Source: Macrostomum hystrix
Taxonomy: Eukaryota > Platyhelminthes > Macrostomidae
Length of the DNA: 64,000 nucleotides
Assembly (NCBI GenBank): GCA_950097015.1
Contig: CATNEN010000012.1
Span: 3,217,501-3,281,500, forward strand
Reading direction: 5' to 3'
The translations under genes were made by a program, and so were the position numbers. Each line of letters opens with the position of its first letter. Position 1 is the stretch's first letter. Under the pieces are notes generated by a model. The model worked only from the letters and a program-made list of their open reading frames with translations, was not told the origin of the DNA and searched no databases. Shown here in pieces: positions 34,470 through 44,809 of this stretch.

Positions 34470-37030
34470 CAGCTGCTTTTAGGAGCACTATGTGGCTTTC
34501 TCTTGAAGATATTGAATTAAAATGTTGGAATTTTCTTTTCTAAAAGTTGGACAAAAATTATTCTATTGTTGGCAATCCCAAGGCGCGGTTGGCTTGACAA
34601 AAAAGTTTTTCTCCTGAGAGTAAATTTAGGGACGCTGATCAGTGGCTGCCACTGAGGGACAGAAAATGTATATCTAGATCTAGACTCTCGTAGAAGAGAA
34701 ATGCTTTTCCGCTGCGGGAGAGCTTGCAAAACGCCGGTGTGTGTGCTTGCTTTGAAAGCCTCTTAAAACTGCAAGATCGAGGCTTGGATTACGAGTGAGA
34801 GCTGCCGGGTACAGCTGGGGGAGAGGCTAGCAGGAGGATACACAGAGCAGTAGAGTTCAGTTTCTGCCATCGACTGTACTGCATGGGATCGGGAAGCGAG
34901 TAGCTGAGGGATAGAGGGGAGAAGAAGGGGATTGGGCCTAGAGAGCTGGGAGAATCCATTCCGATCCTTCTGTCCTCCTATCCGAGGCCAATCGATAAAT
35001 ACTGGCCTGGGCCGTACTTTTCGGTTTTCCACATCCCTTCATTTTCCTCCATGCAGTCTCCCTCTTATTTTACGGTTTTCCTAATTTTTGCTCCCCTCGT
35101 GATGCGGGAGAATCGCGGGCTGCAAAACAAGTTAATGGGGAACTACATCAATCACAAACTGGACTCGGGAATCCGGTGAAAACGGTCTCCCCAGAAACTC
35201 AATTTAGTTGGCTATAGCATATATAAATAGTGACCTGGGTTATTCGGATATGCGCTATAGTCCTTAAACCAACGCCTATAGCCCGGAGATATTAGCGCTC
35301 GCGTATATTATAAAAAAGTACATGTAATGAACAAATTCTATCCCAAAGTAGTTGTCCAGTCATATAGACATGAACAAACAACTTCCCGCCCAAGGACAAC
35401 TAGGAGTAGACCTAGTAGATCTAGTGGTCCTTGTTCCAGTCATGCCAGGAGCATTATTGAAGGAATAAAGAAAATCTAGACTGGGGCAAGAATACATGCG
35501 CAATAAATATAAAGCGCAAACTTGTGAGTACCCAGCTATTCCTTCGTCTTTCATTTTTTATTTAATTCTTCGTTATAGCTGGTTATATATTTTTTGTTGC
35601 ACCCAATTGAGATTATATAGACAAATACTTTTTCAAGTAAAAAAATTCCATAAGAAAATTACAGGGATCGATCCTAACAGTCTTTATACTGCGTTGTATA
35701 AAATAATGGGAGGAGAACACATGTGAGATGATAGACATAAAGATAGAGATATTATAGAGAATAAGATAAAGATTGATTTGAAGTACTTTGTAGTAATTGT
35801 TTTTTTACTTTGCTTAAGTAAATAGGCATGATCTAAGCTAACTTAACGGCTTGAAGGGTAGAAAATTTTGCATTACATTTAAACAAAGTTTGTGTGCGGT
35901 AAAAAATTAAAGCTTTAAAGGCAAAAATACATAGAACCCAATTGACAAAATATAAAACCTGAAGCCAATAAATATAATAACTCTCGTACACATGAACGAA
36001 ACAAGTATAAATAACTTGCGACCGATTTTAAAAGCTCATTACAGTTTCTTTTATTGAAATTGATTTCTACATATTGATAAATTTTAATATTGTCCTATAG
36101 CGTTTAAATAACACGCCAACGCGACAATGCAGTGGTAAGGTTAGATCGATCTCCCGACTTCCTAAATGAGCTGTCTGTAACTTATAATGCTTAAAATACG
36201 TACTTAAAACGTTTTGAAAGCAAGTAATAAAAACTGATTATTAATATTTGCATGTGTACTTTTAATTTTAATTAGGATCTAATAAAAATACTCCTCCAGT
36301 AAAAAAAACATTTTTATTTTGGCACTAAATATCAGATGACGTAGAACATTCTTCTGTTCCATAACCAATGTAATGTATGGATATCCCTGACATTTAGTAG
36401 TTAGAAAAATTAGAAAAAAATTGTCGCTTTGATCTTGTGAATTTGCAACCTAAAGCATTCCATTATTTGTGACTAAGAAAATCAATTTATTAACTTAACA
36501 TATTTCAACGTTTTATAGTGTATTTAATGGAGAAAACTTTCTCAGAAAAATAATTTCTACATTTCAAAACAAAATCGATATTTCTTAGTTAAAGCTTGGC
36601 TTAAACTTCAGATTGCAAAGCTATTGCTAAAAGTCAATTGAAAGAATCTAAATCCCCCGAGTAAAATATCATCATCTAAAAATGACTTCACCCTCAAAAT
36701 CCTTAAATAATTTTTATAACTTAAAATACCCTCTTTAATGCTAAAAATTCTCTCAAATATTACATTCTATTGTTTTTGTATGCTTTAACAATGTTACTCT
36801 AGTGACTCTTGTAAGTAAGCAGAGTCTAAACCTCATTTGCGTGCTAGGAACGAAAATTTTCAAATAGAGAATGCATAATTGTCTACTGCTAGCCGGGACT
36901 ACTACAAACATGCAATAGAAAATAAAAGTTTTTATATTGGAATAGGAAATTAGTTTTTTGTCAAAACGGTTCAGTCTTTGTCAGTCTTTAAATTAGTTGA
37001 CTTAATAAATAATTATATAGTTTAATGCAA
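34470..37030. other. AT-rich intergenic region
   Basis: About 2.5 kb between the InaF-motif gene and the RhoGAP gene. No gene, RNA or tandem array that I can support. Confidence 0.4.
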
Positions 37031-37096
37031 GCAATCATTTTCAGCTATCGGTCGCCACACGAGCTCCAGTCGTTTAACATAAATTTGGGTCGAGAA

Positions 37097-40000
37097 ATGT
37101 CGGACTCGGAGCGGATCTGGAAGTACGGCCACCTGCAGCAGAGGCGGAGCAGCTCTAGAAAAGATCGATGCCAGCGTCGCTTTGTCCAACTGCTGGCCAA
37201 CTGCGTGCGAGTCTACGAGGACGACAGCCTGCGGCGACTGCGGCATCAGGTGCGTAATGGAAAGGTTATATTGCGACCGAGTGTACGCGCATTTTAACAG
37301 AAGGTACGGTAAACCCGAAAATTGCACTCAACGTGATCTTGAACTCTTGGCAACTCGATACATTTTATTATGGGGATATCGTCAGTTTTATAAATGCGTT
37401 TGCTTTGGCCGATCTGGCCAAGCAGCAAATTCGAGATAAATATAATTATATAATAAGTTCATAGATTCATCGTCTAGCCCGAAACCGTATTGTACAGGAG
37501 ATATTGGAGAGTGCGTTATTGTCATTTTCTCAAAGCATTCCATCCGAGCCAATTAGAAATCGAAAATCCCAGTAGAAATCACAATTCTCCCATACATAAT
37601 AAATTAACAATGCTCCAACTCGCATTCAGCCCGCACTGGACAGCGTGGACATTGTTGAGCACAGTGAAGTTGTGTTCGAACTTGCCAGGCGTCGGGACGC
37701 TGCCAGCAGTGTCGTCTCACTAATGTTCACCGCGGAGGACTCCAAACAGGCGGCCTGCTGGCTCAAGGAGCTGTACTGGCTGCGCTACAGAGCCCGCGGC
37801 GGTGGCATATTCGGCCGCAGCCTGTCGGATGTTATGCGGGCGCAGGTGAGCGGCAGATTGCTGAGCAGATGACTGTGAGTGCAGTCGCCCACTAACTGTA
37901 TCCCGTCATCACATATCATACTCACTGCTCACTACCCACCACCCACTCCCTGCTCACCCGCCACCCGCCATTCACTCCCTGCTCAACAACTATTCTTTCC
38001 TGCTCACCTCCATTCTTTCCTCCATTCACTCATTGCTCACCCCACCACCCACTGATTGCTCACCCCTCCACCTACTCACTGCTCACCCCACCACCCACTC
38101 ACTGCTCACCCCTCCACCTACTCACTGCTCACCCACCACCCAATCCCTACACACCGACATATGCCACCCACCGCCATGTGCCGAACCTGTCAGGTTGACG
38201 CAGGCGGCCTCACAGACGTGCCTCAAATAGTGTTCGACTGCGTCTCCTACCTGTCAACCGAGACCTGCTTGTGCACCGAGGGCATATTGCGCAAGTCCGG
38301 CCAGAAGAAGGTCGTGACGGCGCTGCGGCTGGAGTATCAGCGCGGCGAGTCACCCGACCTGACCTCGTATAGCCCGCACGATGCCGCCTCCTTGCTCAGA
38401 ATTTACCTGAGCGAGCTGCCTGAACCCGTGGTTCCGTACGTTGCTTATGCCAGCTTTCTCACTGCCGGCCAGAAGATCAACTTGGGCGATGCGAACTCGG
38501 AACTGGACAACCTGCAGGTGTGCGAGGCTCTTTATTCTTATCTACGAGTATGTTATTATCAGTAGCTTTTTTCTCACAACCTGTGCCAATGCAGGAAATG
38601 GTTCGAATCCTCCCAGTTGAGAATCGGAACCTGCTAAAACTTCTCTGCTGCATGTTCCATCTAGTGCAACAGAAGAGCGACCGCAACCTCATGGATGCTA
38701 CCGCCCTTGCCACGCTGTTCTCATCCAGTGTGCTCAGCGATGAGAACGACCGTCTGCTGGTGAGATATGCCACTTTTTGTTTCCCAGCGCATGTTGCTAC
38801 GTACATATCTTGCCATCCCTGTCTCTCCTCATCTTTCTCTTCCCACCTGTCTCTTCCCATCTGTCTCTTCCCACCTGTCTCTTCCCACCTGTCTCTTCCC
38901 ACCTGTCTCTTCCCACCTGTCTCTTCCCACCTGTCTCTTCCCAACTGTCTCTTCCCACCTGTCTCTTCCCACCTGTCTCTTCCCACCTGTCTCTTCCCAC
39001 CTGTATCTTCCCACCTGTCTCTTCCCAACTGTCTCTTCCCACCTGTCTCTTCCCACCTGTCTCTTCCCAACTGTCTCTTCCCACCTGTCTCTTCCCACCT
39101 GTCTCTTCCCACCTGTCTCTTCCCACCTGTCTCTTCCCACCTGTCTCTTCCCACCTGTATCTTCCCACCTGTCTCTTCCCACCTGTTTCTTCCCACCTGT
39201 CTCTTCCCACCTGTCTCTTCCCACCTGTCTACTCATCTATGCCTGACTCTCTATCTCATCTATGCCTGACTCTCTATCTCATCTATGCCTGTCTCTCTAT
39301 CTCATCTCTGCCTGACTCTCTATCTCATCTTTGCCTGATTCTCTATCTCATCTATGCCTGACTCTCTATCTCTTCTATGCCTGTGTCTCTCTATCTCATC
39401 TTTGCCTGATTCTCTATCTCATCTCTGCCTGACTCTATCTCATCTCTGCCTGACTCTCTATCTCATCTCTGCCTGACTCTCTATCTCATCTATGCCTGAC
39501 TCTCTATCTCATCTCTGCCTGACTCTCTATCTCATCTCTGCCTGACTCTCTATCTCATCTATGCCTGACTCTCTATCTCATCTATGCCTGACTCTCTATC
39601 TCATCTCTGCCTGACTCTCTATCTCATCTATGCCTGACTCTCTATCTCATCTCTGCCTGACTCTCTATCTCATCTCTGCCTGACTCTCTATCTCATCTCT
39701 GCCTGACTCTCTATCTCATCTATGCCTGACTCTCTATCTCTTCTATGCCTGTGTCTCTCTATCTCATCTTTGCCTGATTCTCTATCTCATCTATGCCTGA
39801 CTCTCTCTATCTCATCTCTGCCTGACTCTCTCTATCTCATCTATGCCTGACTCTCTCTATCTCATCTCTACCTGTCTCTATCTTGACTTATCCGCAGGGC
39901 GGTCCAAAGACGCAGAGTGGAGGCGAATGTCACCTATTCCGCTAACTGTCTGTCTCTTTCTTATCTCAGCTCAATCTTTATCTTATCTCTATCTGCCTGT

Positions 40001-43000
40001 CTCTCTAACTCATCTTTATGTCTCTCTCTCTGTCTCTCTGTCTCCTTCTTAATTTGTTTTTTAATTTATTTTGTCTCCTTCTGTCTGCCTTTTTGTTCAG
40101 TCACTCACGCATTGTCTTGAATTCTTATGCAACAAATTGAGTCCTCGCAGTAAGAGCCCGTTCATACGGCTGTGAGCCAATTCAGGCCGAGAGTCAAAAT
40201 ATATTTAAGTTTAACAGAGCGATAAGGAAGGGGGGTTGGCGGTACGATAACAAGAGTGCGCGACTGAGGGTAGGAGAGGAGGCTAGAACGTGAGCGGCGG
40301 ACCAATCAGAGAGGAGGAAAGAAAGAAAGGATAGAGAATGAGAGATCAGCCGCAGAGATAACGAGAGAGAAAGAACTAGATTGAACTGGACGATGTAAAC
40401 AAGAAAAGTGCAGAGAACCAAAGAGTGAATAGAGGACAGAAGGCAGAGACGAAAGTCGCGACACTCCCCCAAAAAATGTAACATTTTTTTAGAACAAGAG
40501 GTTAGAAATAACTTAGTTAGATTCTCCATAGATTTACATTCTGATCTGCAAAACAGGCAAATTAAAGCAGAGATCAGACTCTGAAGAGCTTCAAACAAAT
40601 AGAGTTGTGAATACACAAAACTAAAACTTTTACGAATTCTTGCAGACGTTGATTTTACACACAAGCCTCGACGCGTAGAGTAGAGCCACAACTCTCCCCC
40701 CGAAATTGAAGAATGTTTTAATCGAAACTTTCAAATTAAAAACTAATTTAACGAGAGAATTTCGCCCTATAAGGAAAAAACAATAATGCATTTAACGAAC
40801 AAATATCAATTGATGTCTACAATATTATACTCGTGCAGACTATTGCGAAACGAGGGAAGGCTAACGAGACAGACACCAACATAGGTTCTTCGATAAGTTA
40901 AATAAATTTTACGTTTTGAAACAACGAAGCATTTGTTGTAGAAAATGAAAAAAAAGATTTTTTTTCGAGCGTCCACAAACAAATAACGAAATGGAGAATA
41001 TGAAACTCCTGCCGGCACTGCCAACGTAATGTAATGAAAACGAGCGAATGAATCGTGCGGCAATCCTGAAGAACGAATGTGAGACTAGGAACCGGCGGTC
41101 ACCACACGGGACGAAACTGGGGCGAGAAAAGATGAGACGAGACGAGGCTAGACGAGACGAGTCCTGTGGCGATCCCGGCGAACGAATGAGAGACCAGGAA
41201 CCGGCGGTCGCCACATGGGACGAACTGAGGCGAGACGAGACGAGCTGAGACGAGACGAGTCCTGTGGCGATCCCGGCGAACGAATGAGAGACCAGGAACC
41301 GGCGGTCGCCACATGGGACGAACTGAGGCGAGACGAGACGAGCTGAGACGAGGCGAGTCCTGTGGCGATCCCGGCGAACGAATGAGAGACCAGGAACCGG
41401 CGGTCGCCACATGGGACGAACTGAGGCGAGACGAGACGAGCTGAGACGAGACGAGTCCTGTGGCGATCCCGGCGAACGGATGAGAGACCAGGAACCGGCG
41501 GTCGCCACATGGGACGAACTGAGGCGAGACGAGACGAGCTGAGACGAGGCGAGTCCTGTGGCGATCCCGGCGAACGAATGAGAGACCAGGAACCGGCGGT
41601 CGCCACATGGGACGAACTGAGGCGAGACGAGACGAGCTGAGACGAGACGAGTCCTGTGGCGATCCCGGCGAACGAATGAGAGACCAGGAACCGGCGGTCG
41701 CCACATGGGACGAACTGAGGCGAGACGAGACGAGCTGAGACGAGACGAGTCCTGTGGCGATCCCGGCGAACGAATGAGAGACCAGGAACCGGCGGTCGCC
41801 ACATGGGACGAACTGAGGCGAGACGAGACGAGACGAGACGAAGATCGTTTTATGCAAAATCAATACAGGCCGGCGGACGAGAACGACGCTGATGAGATGA
41901 AATCCAGAAGGAGCTGGCAGAAAATAATTCTACATTTGGGTTCGATTTCGTTCGGGCGCCATGTCTTGAATTCTTATGCAACAAATTGAGTCCTCGCAGT
42001 AAGAGCCCGTTCATACGGCTGTGAGCCAATTCAGGCCGAGAGTCAAAATATATTTAAGTTTAACAGAGCGATAAGGAAGGGGGGTTGGCGGTACGATAAC
42101 AAGAGTGCGCGACTGAGGGTAGGAGAGGAGGCTAGAACGTGAGCGGCGGACCAATCAGAGAGGAGGAAAGAAAGAAAGGATAGAGAATGAGAGATCAGCC
42201 GCAGAGATAACGAGAGAGAAAGAACTAGATTGAACTGGACGATGTAAACAAGAAAAGTGCAGAGAACCAAAGAGTGAATAGAGGACAGAAGGCAGAGACG
42301 AAAGTCGCGACACGCATTCACCCAGTCACTGACACATTCATCTAGTCACTGACACATTCATCTAGTCACTGACACATTCATCTAGTCACTGACACATTCA
42401 TCTAGTCACTCACACATTCATCTAGTCACTCACACATTCATCTAGTCACTCACACATTCATCTAGTCACTGACACATTCATCTAGTCACTCACACATTCA
42501 TCTAGTCACTCACACATTCATCTAGTCACTCACACATTCATCTAGTCACTGACACATTCATCTAGTCACTCACACATTCATCTAGTCACTCACACATTCA
42601 TCTAGTCACTGACACATTCATCTAGTCACTGACACATTCATCTAGTCACTCACACATTCATCTAGTCACTGACACATTCATCTAGTCACTCACACATTCA
42701 TCTAGTCACTCACACATTCATCTAGTCACTGACACATTCATCTAGTCACTCACACATTCATCTAGTCACTCACACATTCACCCAGTCACTCACACATTCA
42801 TCTAGTCACTGACACATTCATCTAGTCACTCACACATTCATCTAGTCACTCACACATTCATCTAGTCACTGACACATTCATCTAGTCACTCACACATTCA
42901 TCTAGTCACTCACACATTCATCTAGTCACTGACACATTCATCTAGTCACTCACACATTCATCTAGTCACTCACACATTCACCCAGTCACTCACACATTCA

Positions 43001-43832
43001 TCTAGTCACTGACACATTCATCTAGTCACTCACACATTCATCTAGTCACTCACACATTCATCTAGTCACTCACACATTCATCTAGTCACTCACACATTCA
43101 TGGCATGAGTGTGCAGTTAGGCTTCAGAGTCCATCAGCTCGGCTTCTCCATCGGCAGGTGAACGCGGAGATGGCGCTGGATCCGCAGCCGCGCGTGCTTG
43201 CCGTCAGCACCATCACGGCCCTGATTGAGCACTACGAGCGAGTGTTCGGTGACATCCGATTTGAGCTGCTGACGAGGAGGTCTGTCACTCCGCCTCTGAT
43301 GCAGACTCAGAAGGCACAGAAGAGTCTCCAGCAGCTGCCGCACGTGCCATTTCAAAACTCTGTTAACAGCCTGCCGGCGCTGAGCCCCACCTCAATCGCC
43401 GAGATGCAGCGGGCCCTGACCTCCATCACGCGGCTCTACCGCGAGAAGGCCGAGGAGGCGTTCAACTTGACTCGGGAGCTTGTGGCGCTGAAATGCCGGC
43501 TGGCCGCGTGTCCAGACTGTCAGCGGCATGTGCTGGAGGCCGCTAGCGAGAAGGCGCCACCCGGCTCAGTGGCGGCGGTCGCAGTCGCCTCAGCGACGGC
43601 CTCTGCTGCGGTCTCGGCTGAGACCGGCTGCGGGACTTGCGCCTTCTTCCGGTCAGAGACCGCCTGCATGCGGACGGTGATCAACGAAATGGGCGCCAAG
43701 TTGCGGACTCTGCAGTCAGAGAACGATGCCCTGTACAAGATGCTGCTGGCTTTCAACGGAAGCGGCGGCGGAGCTGCCGCGGCTGGCGCCACAGCTGCTG
43801 GCAACAGTAGCGGCAGTGACCAATCCCGATGA
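37097..43832 (+). CDS. PH-RhoGAP-coiled-coil protein (ARHGAP22/24/25-like)
   Basis: Five phase-0 exons, 37097-37249, 37630-37845, 38194-38517, 38595-38759 and 43158-43832, give 510 codons. Exons 1-2 encode a PH domain, from IWKYGHLQQRR to AACWLKELYWLR. The RhoGAP domain runs from GGIFGRSLSDVM through VPQIVFDCVSYL, GILRKSG (arginine finger kept) and YLSELPEPVVPY to LATLFSSSVL. The last exon carries a coiled coil (YREKAEEAFNLTRELVALK, RTLQSENDALYKMLL), Cys pairs and Ala/Gly runs. The order PH, RhoGAP, C-terminal coiled coil is that of the ARHGAP22/24/25 (FilGAP) group, which accelerates GTP hydrolysis by Rac/Rho. Several residues that normally assist catalysis are changed (see findings). The start is taken at the ATG at 37097; a TTTTCAG at 37038-37044 lies just upstream, so a further 5' exon cannot be excluded. 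Intron 4 (4.4 kb) holds four arrays and an LTR element. Confidence 0.85.
37890..38155. repeat. CT-rich degenerate repeat in the second RhoGAP intron
   Basis: ACTCACTGCTCACCCCACCA-type units of about 23 bp, imprecise. Pyrimidine/C-rich on the sense strand and ending just before the exon at 38194. Confidence 0.75.
38845..39236. repeat. 14-bp CT-rich tandem array, about 28 copies
   Basis: Unit CACCTGTCTCTTCC, very uniform. It lies in RhoGAP intron 4. Confidence 0.95.
39237..39890. repeat. 23-bp CT-rich tandem array, about 28 copies
   Basis: Core GCCTGACTCTCTATCTCATC followed by TAT or TCT. It continues the sense-strand pyrimidine bias of the preceding array. Confidence 0.95.
40113..40463 (-). 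repeat. 3' LTR of the minus-strand element
   Basis: 351 bp; begins TGTCTTGAATTC on the plus strand and ends GTCGCGACA. It appears identical to the copy at 41962-42312. Confidence 0.9.
41060..41850. repeat. 98-bp tandem array inside the LTR element
   Basis: About eight copies. Marker CCTGTGGCGATCCCGGCGAA recurs at 41163, 41261, 41359 and onward at exactly 98-bp spacing. It is rich in GAGACGA motifs. All three minus-strand frames are open across it. Confidence 0.9.
41962..42312 (-). repeat. 5' LTR of the minus-strand element
   Basis: 351 bp; adjoins the primer-binding site at 41950-41961 and is followed by the target duplication CGCAT at 42313-42317. Confidence 0.9.
42318..43100. repeat. 20-bp tandem array, about 39 copies
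   Basis: Unit TCTAGTCACTGACACATTCA with a CTGAC/CTCAC variant. It was split by the LTR element: the first part-unit lies at 40098-40112. It ends about 55 bp before the last RhoGAP exon. Confidence 0.95.
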
Positions 43833-43839
43833 GTAATTT

Positions 43840-43995
43840 GCTGTCAGACTGTAACTGTAACTGTCTTTAATTGTGACTGTCTGTAACTGTGACTGTCTGT
43901 AACTGTGACTGTCTGTAACTGTGAGACTAACTGTGAGACTGTAACTGTGACAGTCTGTAACTGCGGGACTGTATCTGTGAGACTGTAGTTATGGC
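43840..43995. repeat. Short CTGTAACTGTGA repeat
   Basis: Degenerate repeats of about 16 bp immediately after the RhoGAP stop codon, probably in the 3' UTR. Confidence 0.7.
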
Positions 43996-43999
43996 TCAG

Positions 44000-44500
44000 T
44001 TAATTATAAGACTGGTTATACGAGTCTGAAATTTCGCTTACGTTCCAATCCTGTCTTCTGCGCTGTTAAGTAGCTCGTGGCTACAATATTCAATATTCTA
44101 GGAAGCATTTCTGACAAAAAAGCTTTTGCTGTCTACTGCACGCTTATGCTATTCGGGTGCTTTCGATTTTGAATCGAGCTAAAACCTGTAGTAATTGCTG
44201 TCCGATATGTTTTGTTGAACTTTTTCTTACTAGACAATGCTGATGTATATTCCAGATTTTCAATCACTATTTCAGATTCAAAGCTATTACGTAGTTAATC
44301 TGATTTTATTTCATTATTTGCTAATTCCGGCCAGATCTTTCTGTGAAACGAGTTTTGCTTTAATGTGTGTTTTTTGCTTATCTTAACTAAACATTTTGCA
44401 AACTCGCTGTCAATACACTGTTCAACCTGTAACTATAAGCTAATTTGTAGTTTTTGACAAATGCTATTTGAGCTTCAGGCCTCCTAATTACCACAGAAAT
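44000..44500. other. 3' flank of the RhoGAP gene
   Basis: AT-rich, no recognised feature. Confidence 0.35.
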
Positions 44501-44504
44501 CTTA

Positions 44505-44760
44505 GAGCCCCCCAGATCATGCAGCTGACCTCCACTGACCTCCCAGATCTTTTAGACGACCTCCCAGATCATCCAGTTGACCTCCACTGACCTCCCAGAC
44601 CATACAATTGACCCCCCGTGACCTCCCAGATCATGCAGTTGACCACCGCTGACCTCCCAGATCATACAATTGACCCCCCTGACCTCCCAGATCATGCAGT
44701 TGACCCCCCTGACCTCCCAGATCATGCAGTTGACCACCACTGACCTCCCAGATCCTGGAG
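44505..44760. repeat. Degenerate 31-36-bp repeat upstream of the TAB2/3-like gene
   Basis: CTGACCTCCCAGATCATGCA recurs about eight times. It ends about 25 bp before the TTTCAG at 44780-44785. Confidence 0.8.
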
Positions 44761-44809
44761 TCACTGTCCACCTGTCAAATTTCAGTTTCGCGGCTCCAGC
44801 GCATGATTG

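Larger units (their letters stand above)
40113..42312 (-). mobile_element. Non-autonomous LTR retroelement, complete
   Basis: Two 351-bp direct repeats, 40113-40463 and 41962-42312, look identical by eye. The flanking 5-bp direct repeat CGCAT (40108-40112 and 42313-42317) is a target duplication. On the minus strand the LTR runs TG...CA. It is followed with no gap by a primer-binding site TGGCGCCCGAAC (41950-41961), complementary to a tRNA-Lys-type 3' end. The other LTR is preceded by a polypurine tract (GGGGGAG, 40464-40470, after a T run). The 1.5-kb interior has no gag or pol frame, only a 98-bp tandem array. It must have been mobilised in trans. It is inserted in the first unit of the 20-bp array in the RhoGAP intron 4. 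Confidence 0.9.

Noticed and set aside
40909-41863. Arg/Ser-rich proteins encoded by the LTR element
   Set aside because: All three frames are open and carry the same 98-bp repeat; no gag, protease or polymerase motif is present.
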